Below are positions 11,049 to 22,033 of a stretch of 64,000 nucleotides of DNA, piece by piece (within the stretch, counting starts at the first letter, position 1; each line of letters begins with the position of its first letter). A program made the translations under genes and the position numbers. The notes below the pieces were generated by a model, which worked only from the letters and a program-made list of their open reading frames with translations, searched no databases and had not been told where the DNA came from. The DNA is from Phymorhynchus buccinoides (Eukaryota; Mollusca; Gastropoda; Neogastropoda; Raphitomidae): NCBI GenBank assembly GCA_017654935.2, contig CM065710.1:29178197-29242196 (forward strand), in the 5' to 3' direction.

Positions 11049-11335
11049 GGGGGGGGGAAGTCTCGCAAAAATAGTTCCCCACCTTCTGGAAGTTCTGTGC
11101 TTGTAGCTTCCTCTAATCTGCCACTCTCTTTGACTCTGCCTTTTCCTTTCTATCATCCACTATTTTATTGACTTATTGGCCCATTCTCCTGCCTTTCCCC
11201 CCAAAAAAATCTTTCAAATAATTTTTCTCCTTTGAGCTCCTCCGAAATCGGAGTGTGTCGGCTGTACGCAGCGGAGAGACCAGTGAAATTTGAAAACCGG
11301 ACACGTACGTACCTTAACCATTATGGTTAATCAAA
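10918..11335 (+). repeat. Dispersed repeat family R, copy 3, with expanded G tract
   Basis: The copy runs from TGGGACAGTGGGTAGATGCC to CCTTAACCATTATGG. At the position where other copies carry a short C/G run it has about 39 G followed by TGGGGGGG (11009-11056). Confidence 0.8.
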
Positions 11336-11364
11336 GAATGAAATAGTGAGGCCAAGAGAGGAGA

Positions 11365-11875
11365 TCACCAAATTGAACAAAGGGGGGATACTCTCTTTCT
11401 AATTAACTCCCCTCCACCACCAAAGTTGACTACGATACCAATCGCCTAGCAATGCGTGGATCAGAGCCAAAGTGAGACAAACAAACAATGAGAATGATGG
11501 CTTGTTTGTCTCAACAAACAATGAGAATGACGCTTCGTTTGTCTCCCTTTGGCTCTAATCTACGCATTGCTAGCTGATCGGTATCGTAGTCAACTTTGGT
11601 GGTGGACTCTCTGTTTTTAGTTACTCCACATAGTGATGATAAATTGTTACCTCAAGATGTTGTGATAACATTTTGCAATGACTTCCACGGCACAGTTGTG
11701 TGTAAATGTGTTTGTTTGTCTTCTGTATGTATGTATTTGATTTTTGTCTATTATTTGTTTTGTTTTCTCCCTTGTGAAATAATGTGAGAAAAAAAGTTCA
11801 ATAAAAAAAAACCCACTTTGGTGGTGGAGGGGAGTTATTTAGAAAGAGAGTGCTCCCCCTTTGTTCCATTTCGTT
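11365..11875. mobile_element. Fold-back MITE family F, copy 1
   Basis: Terminal blocks AACAAAGGGGGGATACTCTC and the inverse at 11845-11870 pair up, with CTCCCCTCCACCACCAAAG next to them. Inside, 11420-11480 pairs with 11543-11605 (AGTTGACTACGATACC / GGTATCGTAGTCAACT). A shorter relative is at 28722-28905. No coding capacity is visible. Confidence 0.7.
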
Positions 11876-11989
11876 ACCCATTATGGCCCGGGAACTGACG
11901 TAGAAGAAGAAGAAGTAAGCCCGCTGTGGCAAAGGTCTGTGAATGTTTAAAGGCCCTACATTATAGTTTAAGTTATGGGCTCTCAGTGT

Positions 11990-12199
11990 GAGTACGTGGT
12001 TGAATGCTAGGGTTCACGCCTTGTGTTCTCGACCCGATTTGCAGCTTAATCTGTATCGTTAAAAAATTCGGGACTTTCCTGGAGTTGCACTGCCTCCGGG
12101 CATTGCCTCCAGGATCGTTCCCACCATCTTTATATCTACTAATGTCCTATATGTGTTTGTTTCAGACCAGAGGACGTTAAACGGATTTTCACGTGTCCT
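11990..12199 (+). mobile_element. SINE with shared core (5S-SINE group), 5' part divergent
   Basis: The core reads CTGTATCGTTAAAAAATTCG, then GTTGCACTGCCTCCGGGCAT, then CCACCATCTTTATATCTAC, and ends in GGACGTTAAACGGATTTTCA. The same core occurs at 22034-22457, 22660-23045, 24512-24712 and 57965-58125. The head of this copy is not 5S-like. Confidence 0.7.
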
Positions 12200-12209
12200 C
12201 TACCCGCAA

Positions 12210-12548
12210 CGAAGTAGAACGTGGTGTATGTTTGTGTTCGTTTGTAGTAGTGGTAGGTACGTTATAGTCACAGATGCGTCTCTGTGAAATTCGGGTTGCT
12301 CCCACCTGGAGAGCGCGTCGCAGCCTGAGGCGCGCCACCCAAGATGTTTTAGTGGGTTTTTTTTGCATGAGATTTTTGTGACTGATGAGGAAGGAAAGGG
12401 GTAGGGGTGGTGGGTAAATTTTGACCGAATGACAACTTTTTCGTTGCCACTGGGTTTAACGTGTGCTAAGTGCATGGGCACACGAGACCTAGGTTTATCG
12501 TCTCATCCGAAAGACTCCACGTTCATACTGTAAGGCCTAGTGCAGAAT
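12210..12548 (-). mobile_element. tRNA-derived SINE family S1, copy 1 (head missing)
   Basis: On the minus strand it carries the S1 body: GAGTCTTTCGGATGAGACGA, TGTGCCCATGCACTTAGCAC, AACCCAGTGGCAACGAAAAA and a 3' segment with GCGCGTCGCAGCC and the GAAATTC-containing hairpin region. The tRNA-like head seen at 29186-29262 is replaced by a (GT)n tract at 12566-12640. Confidence 0.75.
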
Positions 12549-12559
12549 GAGAGGAAAAA

Positions 12560-12910
12560 TCCCCTGTGTGTATGTGTGTGTGTGTGTGTGCGTGTGCGTG
12601 TGTGTGCGTGTGCGTGCGTGCGTGTATGTGTCCACCTGAGAGTGCCACACTTTATTTTAAATAATATTTTTTGTTATTACAAAATACTTAAAGAGACCGG
12701 GTTGAAACAAAAGGTGGCATTAGTATGGTTTGCCACTTGGGGTAAACTGAAATGTTGGGCATCATAGCCGAGACATTGGATATACTTCAGAATGTCAATT
12801 TTCATAACTCTGGTTCGGTAACATTCATACTTTCAAACACACACAATCACACACACACACACACACACACGCACACACACACACGCACACGCGCACACAC
12901 ACACACAGCA
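12560..12910. repeat. (GT)n and (CA)n microsatellites
   Basis: A GT/GC alternating tract lies at 12566-12630 and a CA/CG tract at 12836-12905. Both are alternating purine-pyrimidine, so could adopt Z-DNA. From 12911 to 13450 I see nothing recognisable. Confidence 0.9.
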
Positions 12911-13451
12911 CAGAGAGGAGAGAGAGTCTGAGTCTGAATGATTTACTGATTAGGCCTTAGGCCCATTTCAAAGAATGAGTACATAAAAACAACATACATC
13001 CACAAAACATTAATTAATGAAAATAATAAAATAGAAAGAATACAATTTAACAAGGTGGCATCAAATGTCAAAATAGAAAACAAATAAAGTCATTAAGGCT
13101 ATAGCCACGAAACAGATACATAATAAAGACCACAAGGAAATACGCCTTATATTCATATCGCACAACAATAAGTTTTAGGCTAACTTGTTATGGCAAAGAA
13201 AGCACATTCAATGCATATTCGATGATGCCTGACAAAACATGAAATTCTCATAAAGAACTACGGAGTTCAAAAGCCTTACACACATAGACAGAGAGGCGCA
13301 TTATTGTAGGTTTGTGAGTTGAGGCAAGAAGAAGAGAAAGCTTAAAAAATTAGACGGACGATTGAAATATTATCTTGGAATGTATCTTTCTCGAATATCA
13401 GCATATTTTAGGACACTTAAGTGTAAAATGCACCTCCGTTTCTGATTCTAG

Positions 13452-13599
<148 letters not shown>

Positions 13600-13909
13600 T
13601 CGAACTCGAAATGTTTAATGAGGATAACTGAATACGTAACCATACGTCTTTTCATCAGGTCCTCTAAATTTAAAAATGAACAAAAATCCGAACAAGCAAA
13701 CAAGTAGATCAATCAATCAATCAATCATCAACTACTACGCAAAAACAAATTATGTAATGGTTCCCACGTACATTACAGTAAAATATAGCAAAACTCCAAG
13801 ACAAGAGATCATGTAACATGAAACAACAACACACACACACATTAAATCTAACGTAACCATGACATGACATACAAAGAAAGCATCAAATGCCAAACAGATA
13901 AGAAAAGAG

Positions 13910-14120
<211 letters not shown>

Positions 14121-14299
14121 TTTTTTCTCTCTCCAAAATTCCAACAGATTTAATGCAAAAACCAAAGGCACGAATCCTTTTCTGGTCAAATGTAGCTTAA
14201 TACACCATTCAGACGAAAAACAGCCGCGGCTTCCTTGAGTAATGCTGATTGAAAAAAGAATATATATGCATAGTTGTAACAGTTGCGACAAATGGTTTT

Positions 14300-15065
14300 C
14301 TTGTACAGCCTCAAGGTCAAATATCAAGGTCAAGGGGCTTCAAATGTTATCCACAGCTTTACCTATGTCATGCTGAACAAGAATGCAATTAATAAGGCTA
14401 TGTGGATGTACGGCCAATGGTGTTCAAACTATAGCCACTTCTAAAAGTCAAGGTCATGAATGTAAGCAGTACTTTGCACCGGCCATGACATTGACCCATG
14501 GACCCAGTCTCTCAGCCTGCCAAATGTGAAGCCTGTACCTCGAAAAATGTGAAAGATATGAATAAAACACCATTAATATTTCACCCCATTCTACCCAAAA
14601 GTCTTTGACCTTGACCATCATCAGTTTCCTATATTCAGACTTAATAATAGCCAATGCACCTACGTACAATGTTTGAACATCGTTAAGTCCAACTATGTGA
14701 AAGATGTGGCCAATTTCGGTTTTCAAGGTCAAACTTCAAGGGCAAGGTCAACACGGTTATAATTTTTTTATGGGACCATTTGCGCACCACCACACAAACT
14801 CTGAAAAGAGTCTGGAGATACAGATTGGACATGGAATATATAGCGCAAAGAGGAACATTTCGGTTTTCAAGGTCAAACTTCAAGGTCAAGGTCAGCATAG
14901 TCATGATTTTCGACGGGTACCTTCCTTTGTAAGATGCCTACCGCTCTGCCAAATTTGATCAAACTCCGTCTGGTAGTTTTTAAGATAATCGGTACACAGA
15001 CAGACATACACATAGGCAGACAGACACACGGATCCATCACAATACCCGTCCTCTGGCCGGGTAAA
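14300..15065. repeat. Dispersed repeat family G, rich in AAGGTCA
   Basis: Two related units are seen, both carrying TTTCGGTTTTCAAGGTCAAA (near 14715 and 14860). Each has several copies of TCAAGGTCA, the extended nuclear-receptor half-site. The 3' part is ATCGGTACACAGACAGACA then CCGTCCTCTGGCCGGGTAAA. A second genomic copy is at 35625-35850, with the same ordering. This is a transposable or satellite-like element of unknown class. Confidence 0.7.
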
Positions 15066-15179
15066 TATATCGAAAAAACAACAACATAAAATCCATTAGA
15101 ACAAAATAAAACAACAAAACAACAGAAACACAGAAAATCCATCAAAGCAACGTGGAGCATTGTTATGTAGATACAGTCA

Positions 15180-15320
15180 ATAAAGCTGGCAACTGCACAC
15201 ACACACATGCATACACACACACACGAGTGCGTGCGCGTGCAGGTGCACGTGTGCAGGCTCGCGTGCGCTTACGCAGGCACACACACACACAGACAGAAAG
15301 GCACACACACACTTCATCTG
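15180..15320. repeat. (CA)n / alternating CG-rich tract
   Basis: CA repeats surround a GTGCGTGCGCGTGCAGGTGC-type stretch that alternates purine and pyrimidine for about 60 bp. Confidence 0.85.
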
Positions 15321-15463
15321 TCTCTTCTATTTTTTTCTCTCTCTTTTTCCGAGTCTTCTTGTCTCTTTTCTTCTGAGTCTTGATCTCTCTTCTTCTGAGT
15401 TTTCTTCCTGTGTCTTCTCCTGATCTTTCCTCAGAGTCTTGATCTCTCTTCTTCTGAGATTTC

Positions 15464-17554
15464 TTATTCTGAGGCTTCTTCCGAATCCGTCAAGTCTTCA
15501 TCCGTCTCTTCTTCTGAGTCTTCTCCTGATCTTTCCTCAGAGTCTTGATCTCTCTCTTCTTCCGAGTCTTCATCCGTCTCCTCTTCCGAGTCTTCTTCTT
15601 CATCCGAGTCTTCTCCTGATCTTTCCTCAGAGTCGTCATCACTCTCGTCTTCCGCATCTTTTTCTGCGTCTTCTTTTTTCGAGTGCTCCGAGAGAAGGTC
15701 ATTGAACCTCACCTTGTGCTTGAGGGGTTCTGGAAGGGGCAGAGCATCGATCCTCTCAGAGCGCCCCGGACGACATCCGACATGGTGTGACACCGCCTGA
15801 CGTGCTAGGTTGTCCAGTCTAAAAGGCGTGGCAGCAGCCTCCATCATGCAGTCGAAGTTCCGCTTCGAGGTCTGCTTCACTCTCGGGTCTGTGGTGAAAA
15901 AGTGCTGCGCATGGGAGTTTTGTCGGATCGCGTGCAGGCTTTTGTGGGAATAGGCTCCGCATTTCAGCATCAGTTTAACTGTGGGGATGTGGTCAAACTT
16001 AGAGAGCAGGGTCCACAAGACGCACCAGGCGGGTACATGGTCCTTGAACAATCCTGAATCGTGTGGCAAGTCCCGTTGAAACGTGGACACGCCGGTGGAA
16101 ACCAACAGCCGAACCATTTTTAACATGACCTGACGTTCGCCATTTTGTGAGGCAAGATCAAGTAAGGATTTGCGAAAATCATTAGCATCATCATCATCAT
16201 CATCATCATCATTGTCGTCGTAGTCATTTCTGTCATATTTTACCACTTTGCTTAGATCCACACGTTTCAGTAAACACTCTACTAATTCAACCTGACCATT
16301 GCTGATTGCTTTTCTTAGGACGTACAGGAGAACATACTCTTCAAAGCATCTTGCCTGCAGTTCCCTAATGAGATCCCAGATTTCATGCCTGCAGGCTTCC
16401 ATCAAGACATGACTGTTCACGTCTTGATTGCGGCACCGCCTCAAAAGTTCTTGAACGTGAGTTTTCTCACAGCATTGTAGCACGCACGCCCAGTCCAAGA
16501 GACCCTGATCTTCACAAGCCTTGCCCAGTTGGCCAAACCTTTCATTGCCGGAAGAACTGCAACAAGATTTCAGATATTTGTAAGTCACCGGACAGTGTTT
16601 CAACAGCTTAGCGCCTGTGCAGTTAGCCCCTCCTTTAGCAGCCTTAAACGCGGCTAGCCTAATCAACCCACCAGCCAGGTTCAAATGGGTACATTTGGTG
16701 ACCATTGTGTCCAGTAGTAGCCAGTCCTGTCTTACAACAGCTAGGAATAAGACCACACGCCACTGACCATTGGCAACACACCAGTTTTTCAAACCGACTA
16801 CCTCAAACACAGAGTGCATCGTTTTCAACTTTTTCAACGCATCCGCCATCACCGCATAGTCAAGATCGTACTCAGAGTTGAACCACTCGTTCATGATCGG
16901 AACGAAGTCTGTCCATGTGGATTCGTCAGCCAGCATTTTGTCCACGCAGCTCACCACCACTCTGGAACAAGCCTTTCCACGAAATCGTCTTTGCAGAACT
17001 TGAAAGACATTCACCAGGGCATCACAGGCTTTCTTTTCCAGGATCAAATCCACAAGAATATGCAGCTCTGTGCGACAATATTTATGAGGAAGGAAAATCT
17101 TTTCTTCAATGGCTTTTGAAATAAAATTCAACCGGTTTCCATCTATTGCAGCTGTGTAGGCAAAAACGCAATCTGCCTGTGATCTACTAGGTTCCATTTT
17201 CGTTCCACAAATTTCAAACTGTGCTTTGCACATTGAAACAAAACAGTCAGCGAAGTCAAACTTCACGCATTTCTTAACAGCTGTTTGGAAGATGTCCTGC
17301 TTGAAAGGTACGTCTTGACAACTTTCGAATTGTGTCACAAAGGCTTCTAGACTAGCCTGTTTCTTGAACTTGAAGAAATGTCTCATTGCCCGTTCGAGTG
17401 CACGCTTTTGCATCAGGTCCTCGCTCTGTTTCTCCAGAGCTAAGTCGCATGATCTCTTCACATAGTCGCATGTTCTTTCCAAAGGTTCGCGGCGTATTTT
17501 CTTCGAAGCTTGGTCACTCGCTCCCTCCAAAGCCTGGTCAGGTGTTCTCTTCAT
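15464..17554 (-). CDS. SOCS-box-like protein with ankyrin-like helices and acidic tail (696 aa)
   Basis: This is one uninterrupted frame of 696 codons from ATG 17552-17554, with an in-frame TGA just upstream. Residues 1-60 are basic. Residues 60-560 are Cys/Leu-rich, probably helical pairs resembling degenerate ankyrin repeats (for example QVELVECLLKRV at 421-432, VKLMLKCGA at 526-534). Asp-rich 444-457 is encoded by a (CAT)n tract. Residues 577-619 resemble a SOCS box: PFRLDNLARQAV (BC-box-like) then IDALPLPEPLK (Cul5-box-like LPxP). SOCS boxes recruit Elongin B/C and Cullin-5, so I infer a ubiquitin-ligase substrate receptor like ASB proteins. Unusually, 75 residues of Asp/Glu/Ser repeats follow the box, which normally ends such proteins. 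Related repeats continue past the TAA in shifted frames. Lack of introns within the frame may be natural. Confidence 0.85.
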   Translation of the reverse strand: MKRTPDQALEGASDQASKKIRREPLERTCDYVKRSCDLALEKQSEDLMQKRALERAMRHFFKFKKQASLEAFVTQFESCQDVPFKQDIFQTAVKKCVKFDFADCFVSMCKAQFEICGTKMEPSRSQADCVFAYTAAIDGNRLNFISKAIEEKIFLPHKYCRTELHILVDLILEKKACDALVNVFQVLQRRFRGKACSRVVVSCVDKMLADESTWTDFVPIMNEWFNSEYDLDYAVMADALKKLKTMHSVFEVVGLKNWCVANGQWRVVLFLAVVRQDWLLLDTMVTKCTHLNLAGGLIRLAAFKAAKGGANCTGAKLLKHCPVTYKYLKSCCSSSGNERFGQLGKACEDQGLLDWACVLQCCEKTHVQELLRRCRNQDVNSHVLMEACRHEIWDLIRELQARCFEEYVLLYVLRKAISNGQVELVECLLKRVDLSKVVKYDRNDYDDNDDDDDDDDANDFRKSLLDLASQNGERQVMLKMVRLLVSTGVSTFQRDLPHDSGLFKDHVPAWCVLWTLLSKFDHIPTVKLMLKCGAYSHKSLHAIRQNSHAQHFFTTDPRVKQTSKRNFDCMMEAAATPFRLDNLARQAVSHHVGCRPGRSERIDALPLPEPLKHKVRFNDLLSEHSKKEDAEKDAEDESDDDSEERSGEDSDEEEDSEEETDEDSEEERDQDSEERSGEDSEEETDEDLTDSEEASE

Positions 17555-17663
17555 GGCTCAGAATACAGGTTGCGCTGCCGATGCTTCGCTCCTCGTCAAC
17601 TATCCAAGGAGTCTTCACAACAGATATGGTATAGTCTTCCTCCTGAAAAAAAGAAAAAGCAGA
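17555..17663 (-). promoter_or_regulatory. 5' UTR segment and 3' splice site of the SOCS-box gene
   Basis: On the minus strand a pyrimidine-rich tract (about 17663-17646) ends in TTTTTTTCAG, then GAGGAAGAC begins the putative exon at 17642. This is a good acceptor located 88 nt before the ATG, so the gene probably has at least one upstream non-coding exon. I could not place that exon. Confidence 0.6.
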
Positions 17664-19550
17664 CATGGGAATTAGAGAAGACAAAAAAAGACTGAAAACT
17701 GGGGTCTGGAAGTAGGCATAGGAACAAGGAATAAAAAAACAACTGAAAACCGTGTGTGTTGGGATACAGCCCCCAGAAAATGAAGCTTCTTCTGTTATCT
17801 AAGTCTTAAAAACTGTATTAGAGATAAGACAGATATATTTAGTCGATTTTGCATTCATTTATAACCAATAACTTAAGTTTTACTCCTTGGGCTTCTTTTT
17901 TTTATCTCATAAATGTCCTCTTGGACCATCAAAAAAGCTGAAACTTGCAAAAAAAGACTGAAGAGGACCATCAAAAAAGCTGAAATCAGCCCAAAGACTG
18001 ACAATTCCCATGCCTGAAAAAGAAATCCTGATAATGTAAGAGGTTAAAAATGAAATGTGGGTGTAGAAATGAACGAACGAAATGGAGACTATTGTACGCA
18101 CTGTCACAGGGGTGCACACCTTTTGGCACTGAGTCATGTATATTCATTCAAATAAAGGGCATTATAATAGAAGTTAAGAATAAGCAATGCTAGGTAGTAG
18201 TTTTCATGTAGATCAGTTGACAATGGAGAATATGGCGATTGTAAGGCAGTTTTATTCATTCACAGATGCACAGAGAAATACGCAGGCCCTCATTGTCATT
18301 TAAAGCACGCTACTTCATATAGAATTGGAGCAGAAAAGATTATTTTTCTGTCATATATCCACACAGTATAGTCCACAAGATGCTTAGGATCTAATATGCG
18401 AGAAACGATTTATTAGCACCCTTTCTGGCTACGGTTGTTTTGGCTCTACATGAGCAGATCAGCCAATTGTGTGACTCATGATTGTAAAGCGCTTAGAGCT
18501 TGGTCTGGTTTTTATGACAGTCACATATAACTGTATATGTAGCAAGACATAACTGTGCATTAGATTCATAAATAGTAATAACGGTATTAGGGTGACCTCA
18601 CAAAGGGGCCTGTTTCTCGCAGAAACCACCAGCTGCGAAGGTGTTTCCCATCATTTTATGTTAGGGGAGGGTCTGAAGTACATGTGTGCCAAAGGGCATG
18701 CCTTAACCATAATTTGCAATTTGTCTCACATTTTATTCCATTAACCGACAGACTAGAAAGTAGGTGATCATTTTTAGTTCTCTTGCAAAATCGCTACGCA
18801 GAGAAGGTTACAAAGAACAGAAAATACTTTGCACTAGAAGAGCTAAGACGTGTCAGTGATTACAGCGCCAGACCCCTTACACAATAATTCCACGTCCTCC
18901 CAACAAAGAGGTGAACGACTCTCTTCTTGAATAATAATAAAAATGAGTATTTATATAATAATAATAATAATAATGACGAAAATTTATACAGCGCCCATCC
19001 TACTATGTAGGCTACAGGGCGCTTTACACAGAATTGAAATGGAATAAAAACATGAAACAAAAATCAAAAAAACATGAGCAAACAAAACGATAAAAATGCA
19101 CATGTATAAGAATCAGCAACAACAACTGCTGTGACTACTACTGCTACTACTACTACTACTGCTACTACTACTACTGCTATTACTACTACTACTACTGCTA
19201 CTACTACTACTTATAATAGGCCTAATACAAGTATGTATTGTCACACAATTCGCAAGCATGAAATAACAGTATATATTCACAACAACATACACACATAAAC
19301 AACACACACAATCAGAGCACACACACACACACACACACTCTCATCTCATATAGGGGCCTACATGAACGCATCACGCACACATACACAACACACATATGTG
19401 CGCGCACGCACGCACACACGGAACACGTGATGACACATACACATAACAAGATGGACAAATAGAGTGGCTGGCAATATTTCTAAGTTGAAGGGAGACTATC
19501 CTTTATTTACTATTTACCCAATACTACTCGGAGTTAATGTTCTTTGATAA
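17664..19550. other. Non-coding flank with short simple repeats
   Basis: A duplicated CCATCAAAAAAGCTGAAA block lies at 17928-17985. TGTAAAGCGCTTAGAGC (18483-18499) and the AATAATAATAATGAC...CAGCGCCCAT...GGGCGCTTTACA segment (18957-19029) resemble tails of common invertebrate short elements. (CTACTA)n lies at 19130-19215 and CA tracts at 19300-19440. No coding exon was recognised. Confidence 0.6.
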
Positions 19551-19557
19551 ACAAAGG

Positions 19558-19743
19558 CCATTATGGGGATACCGAGGGGGGGGGGGGGGGGGGGGTGTCT
19601 TTCTTTCGTAAAAAATAGTTTTCCCCACCTTCTGGAAGCTTGTAACTTCCTCTAATCTGCCACTCTCTTTGACTCTGCCTTTTCCCTTTGCTTTATATCA
19701 TCTACTATCTTTCCGACTTATTGGCCCATTCTCCTGCCTTTTA
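19558..19743 (+). repeat. Dispersed repeat family R, copy 4 (partial), G-run variant
   Basis: The copy begins at GGGGATACCG with a run of about 18 G and ends at TTCTCCTGCCTTTT. Head and tail are missing. Confidence 0.75.
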
Positions 19744-19750
19744 TGCCTAC

Positions 19751-19970
19751 ATAGGGGAAGACGGGGTAAAAAGCGCATGGGCGGGTAAGAAGCCCACTCC
19801 AATTATGTCATGAAATGAAGCAAATTTGAGTCTCACTTTGCCCATGAGACGAGAGTTAATGTCTAGCATTCGTCTCATGGGCAAATTTGACTGAAATTGT
19901 TTTTATTTCATGAGATAATTGGGGTGGGCTTCTTACCCGCCCATGCGCTTTTTACCCCGTCTTCCCCTAT
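19751..19970. mobile_element. MITE with ~60-bp terminal inverted repeats
   Basis: ATAGGGGAAGACGGGGTAAA at the left end matches TTTACCCCGTCTTCCCCTAT at the right end, and pairing continues inward through GCGCATGGGCGGGTAAGAAG. The centre also pairs (TTGCCCATGAGACGA / TCGTCTCATGGGCAA), so the whole 220 bp can fold into a hairpin. Confidence 0.9.
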
Positions 19971-20394
19971 ATGTTATATATATTTAAAAAAATCTTCTTG
20001 CTTGCTACAAGACGCCTCTGGATGTATTCAGGGGCGAATCTTTCCCAAAACAGCAAATAATTCCAATGAGGAAATGGGTATTTATTTCACGGTTGAGGTA
20101 TTTTATGCAACACCGGTGCTGTCCACTGTTCCGGCCTAAGAAACACTTTAGAAAACGTTTGCGGAAGAATAGTACAAGCTCTTGTCTGATTGGTCAAAAA
20201 AGATTATTATTTTAACCAAACTGGACCAATCAACAGCAAGAAACGTGTTCACCCCCTACTAGTTCCGGATAGTTCGCCGCTTGCTCGGTGTTTGGCAAGA
20301 ACAAAACGCCACGCGAACGATCGGCAAAAGAAGGGAGTTTCTTAGACCGTTTTTGCCGATTTGAGCGAGCGCAACGTAACGCTAGCCCTTGTGA

Positions 20395-20553
20395 AACGGA
20401 CCCCTGCTCCAGTTCCAACGCATCCAGTACCGCACCAAATATCGCTCAAATTCTTTCCTCCCAAGGACCATCAGGGAGTGGAGCGACCTGCGGCCGGAAA
20501 CCATCAACACCTTCACTGCTGATATTAACGCACCCTGTGCAGGATCAACAATA
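20395..20553 (+). pseudogene. C-terminal fragment of a LINE reverse transcriptase
   Basis: An open stretch reads QFQRIQYRTKYRSNSFLPRT then IREWSDLRPETINTF. The Y(R/K)xSFxPRTIREWxxLPxET ending is typical of the last residues of Jockey/RTE-type reverse transcriptases. No upstream domains are present; the preceding in-frame TGA lies at 20392-20394. It is a short dead remnant. Position 20650-20672 nearby is a G run. Confidence 0.7.
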
Positions 20554-20706
20554 ATCCATCAAGTGCACCCACCCCCCTCTCACCCCCCTTGTCCCTTCAC
20601 TGTCCCAGGCATGTCCTCGGTAAAGAACCGATCGGTCCCCCATTTTTCAGGGGGGGGGGGGGGGGGGGGGGGTTCTCTCCAAAGGAGCCAGAACGATCAA
20701 CATACT

Positions 20707-20920
20707 TAGGGCTCCCAGGGACCCCCATTTGGGGGTCTACGAAGCACTAAAATTCTACAGGACCCTCTAAAAGAATGTGCAGGGGACCTCAGGGATGCAC
20801 TAGAAAAATTCAGCATTCGCAATGCCACTGGGACCCTCTATGCCGCCTCTAGGACCCTCTGTACTGTAAGTGAAGGAGTCCCTGGGACCCCTTGTTTTTG
20901 CGGGACGATTGTGAGCCCTG
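20707..20920. mobile_element. Possible small TIR element (AGGGCTC / GAGCCCT ends)
   Basis: AGGGCTCCCAGGGACCCC at the left and GAGCCCTGAT at the right are partly complementary, and CCCTGGGACCCC occurs inside the right end. The ends resemble hAT-type CAGGGCTC termini, but I could not find a clear target duplication. Confidence 0.4.
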
Positions 20921-20938
20921 ATACTAACGGTGGACCCT

Positions 20939-21061
20939 GAAGAAGAAGAAGAAGAAGAAGAAGAAGAAGAAGAAGAAGAAGAAGAAGAAGAAGAAGAAGA
21001 AGAAGAAGAAGAAGAAGAAGAAGAAGAAGAAGAAGAAGAAGAAGAAGAAGAAGAAGAAGAA
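20939..21061. repeat. (GAA)n microsatellite, ~41 units
   Basis: This is a pure GAA tract. A TATATAGCGCTTTTTATCGA then CGCTTTACAATCAGC segment (21079-21119) follows, resembling the tail at 18957-19029. Confidence 0.95.
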
Positions 21062-21129
21062 ATAAATAAACGGACACTTATATAGCGCTTTTTATCGAGC
21101 ACAAATCGCTTTACAATCAGCATTGAAAC

Positions 21130-21578
21130 ATTCACATACGCACACACACACACACACACACACACGCACAACAGAAACACACGCACGTACGTACGTGCAC
21201 GCACGCGAGTGAACGCGTTCTTGCACACAGACCCACACACACTGATTTCAACAAAGACACATAAAACACATGCTCACTGAAACGGACACACACACACAAA
21301 CACACTCACATGCACAAAACACACATGTGCACTCACACTCACATACACACACTCCCCCTCCCCCCCCCCCCTCTCTCTCTCTCTAGCCGAACACAATCTC
21401 CCCTGCGAACACATACACTCATACACATGCAAGCGTATATATCCACACAGAAAACACACACAGCACACTCACACACAACACACACACACCTGCTCGGAAG
21501 CGCGGCCGTGGGCGCACGCACACTCACAAATTACACACATACACTACATATATACAAACATACGGACATACATCGCAC

Positions 21579-21619
<41 letters not shown>

Positions 21620-21640
21620 ACACACGCGCGCGCGCAGAGT
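21130..21640. repeat. (CA)n-rich region with C run and CT tract
   Basis: CA repeats occur at several places (21140-21165, 21580-21617), with CGCG at 21627-21637 and a C11 plus CT tract at 21359-21384. His-Thr and Val-Cys frames are artefacts. Confidence 0.85.
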
Positions 21641-21825
21641 CAATTTAGTAAATTTTTCAAGACACACGCACGCACTTTTTGCATCCCATGACTGAGCGCT
21701 GCCGCCGTAACAGTAGCCTGCGATTACGGACCCGTAACTGCAGCCTTTTGGATCTGGATCATGAACGTTGTAGGAGCCTACGAAGGCTATAATATATAAC
21801 GGATTCGGAGAGCGCATTGACAGTT

Positions 21826-22014
21826 AAAATTGATGCCTTGATGGTAATGACACAAAGGATTCGAACATTCTGTATTGATGTTAATGACATTAACTTGCTT
21901 TAAAAATGTCTGTCTTGATGGTAATGACACAAGGAAATTAACATTTCTGCCTTGATGGTATAGGCCTACTAACACAGATAGAGTTCAAGTTGCTGTCTTG
22001 ATGGTAATGACAGC
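21826..22014. repeat. Short diverged tandem repeat
   Basis: Four or five units built around GCCTTGATGGTAATGACACA occur with spacings of roughly 45-65 bp. Confidence 0.7.
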
Positions 22015-22033
22015 CTGTCTTTCTTTTTTTTTG

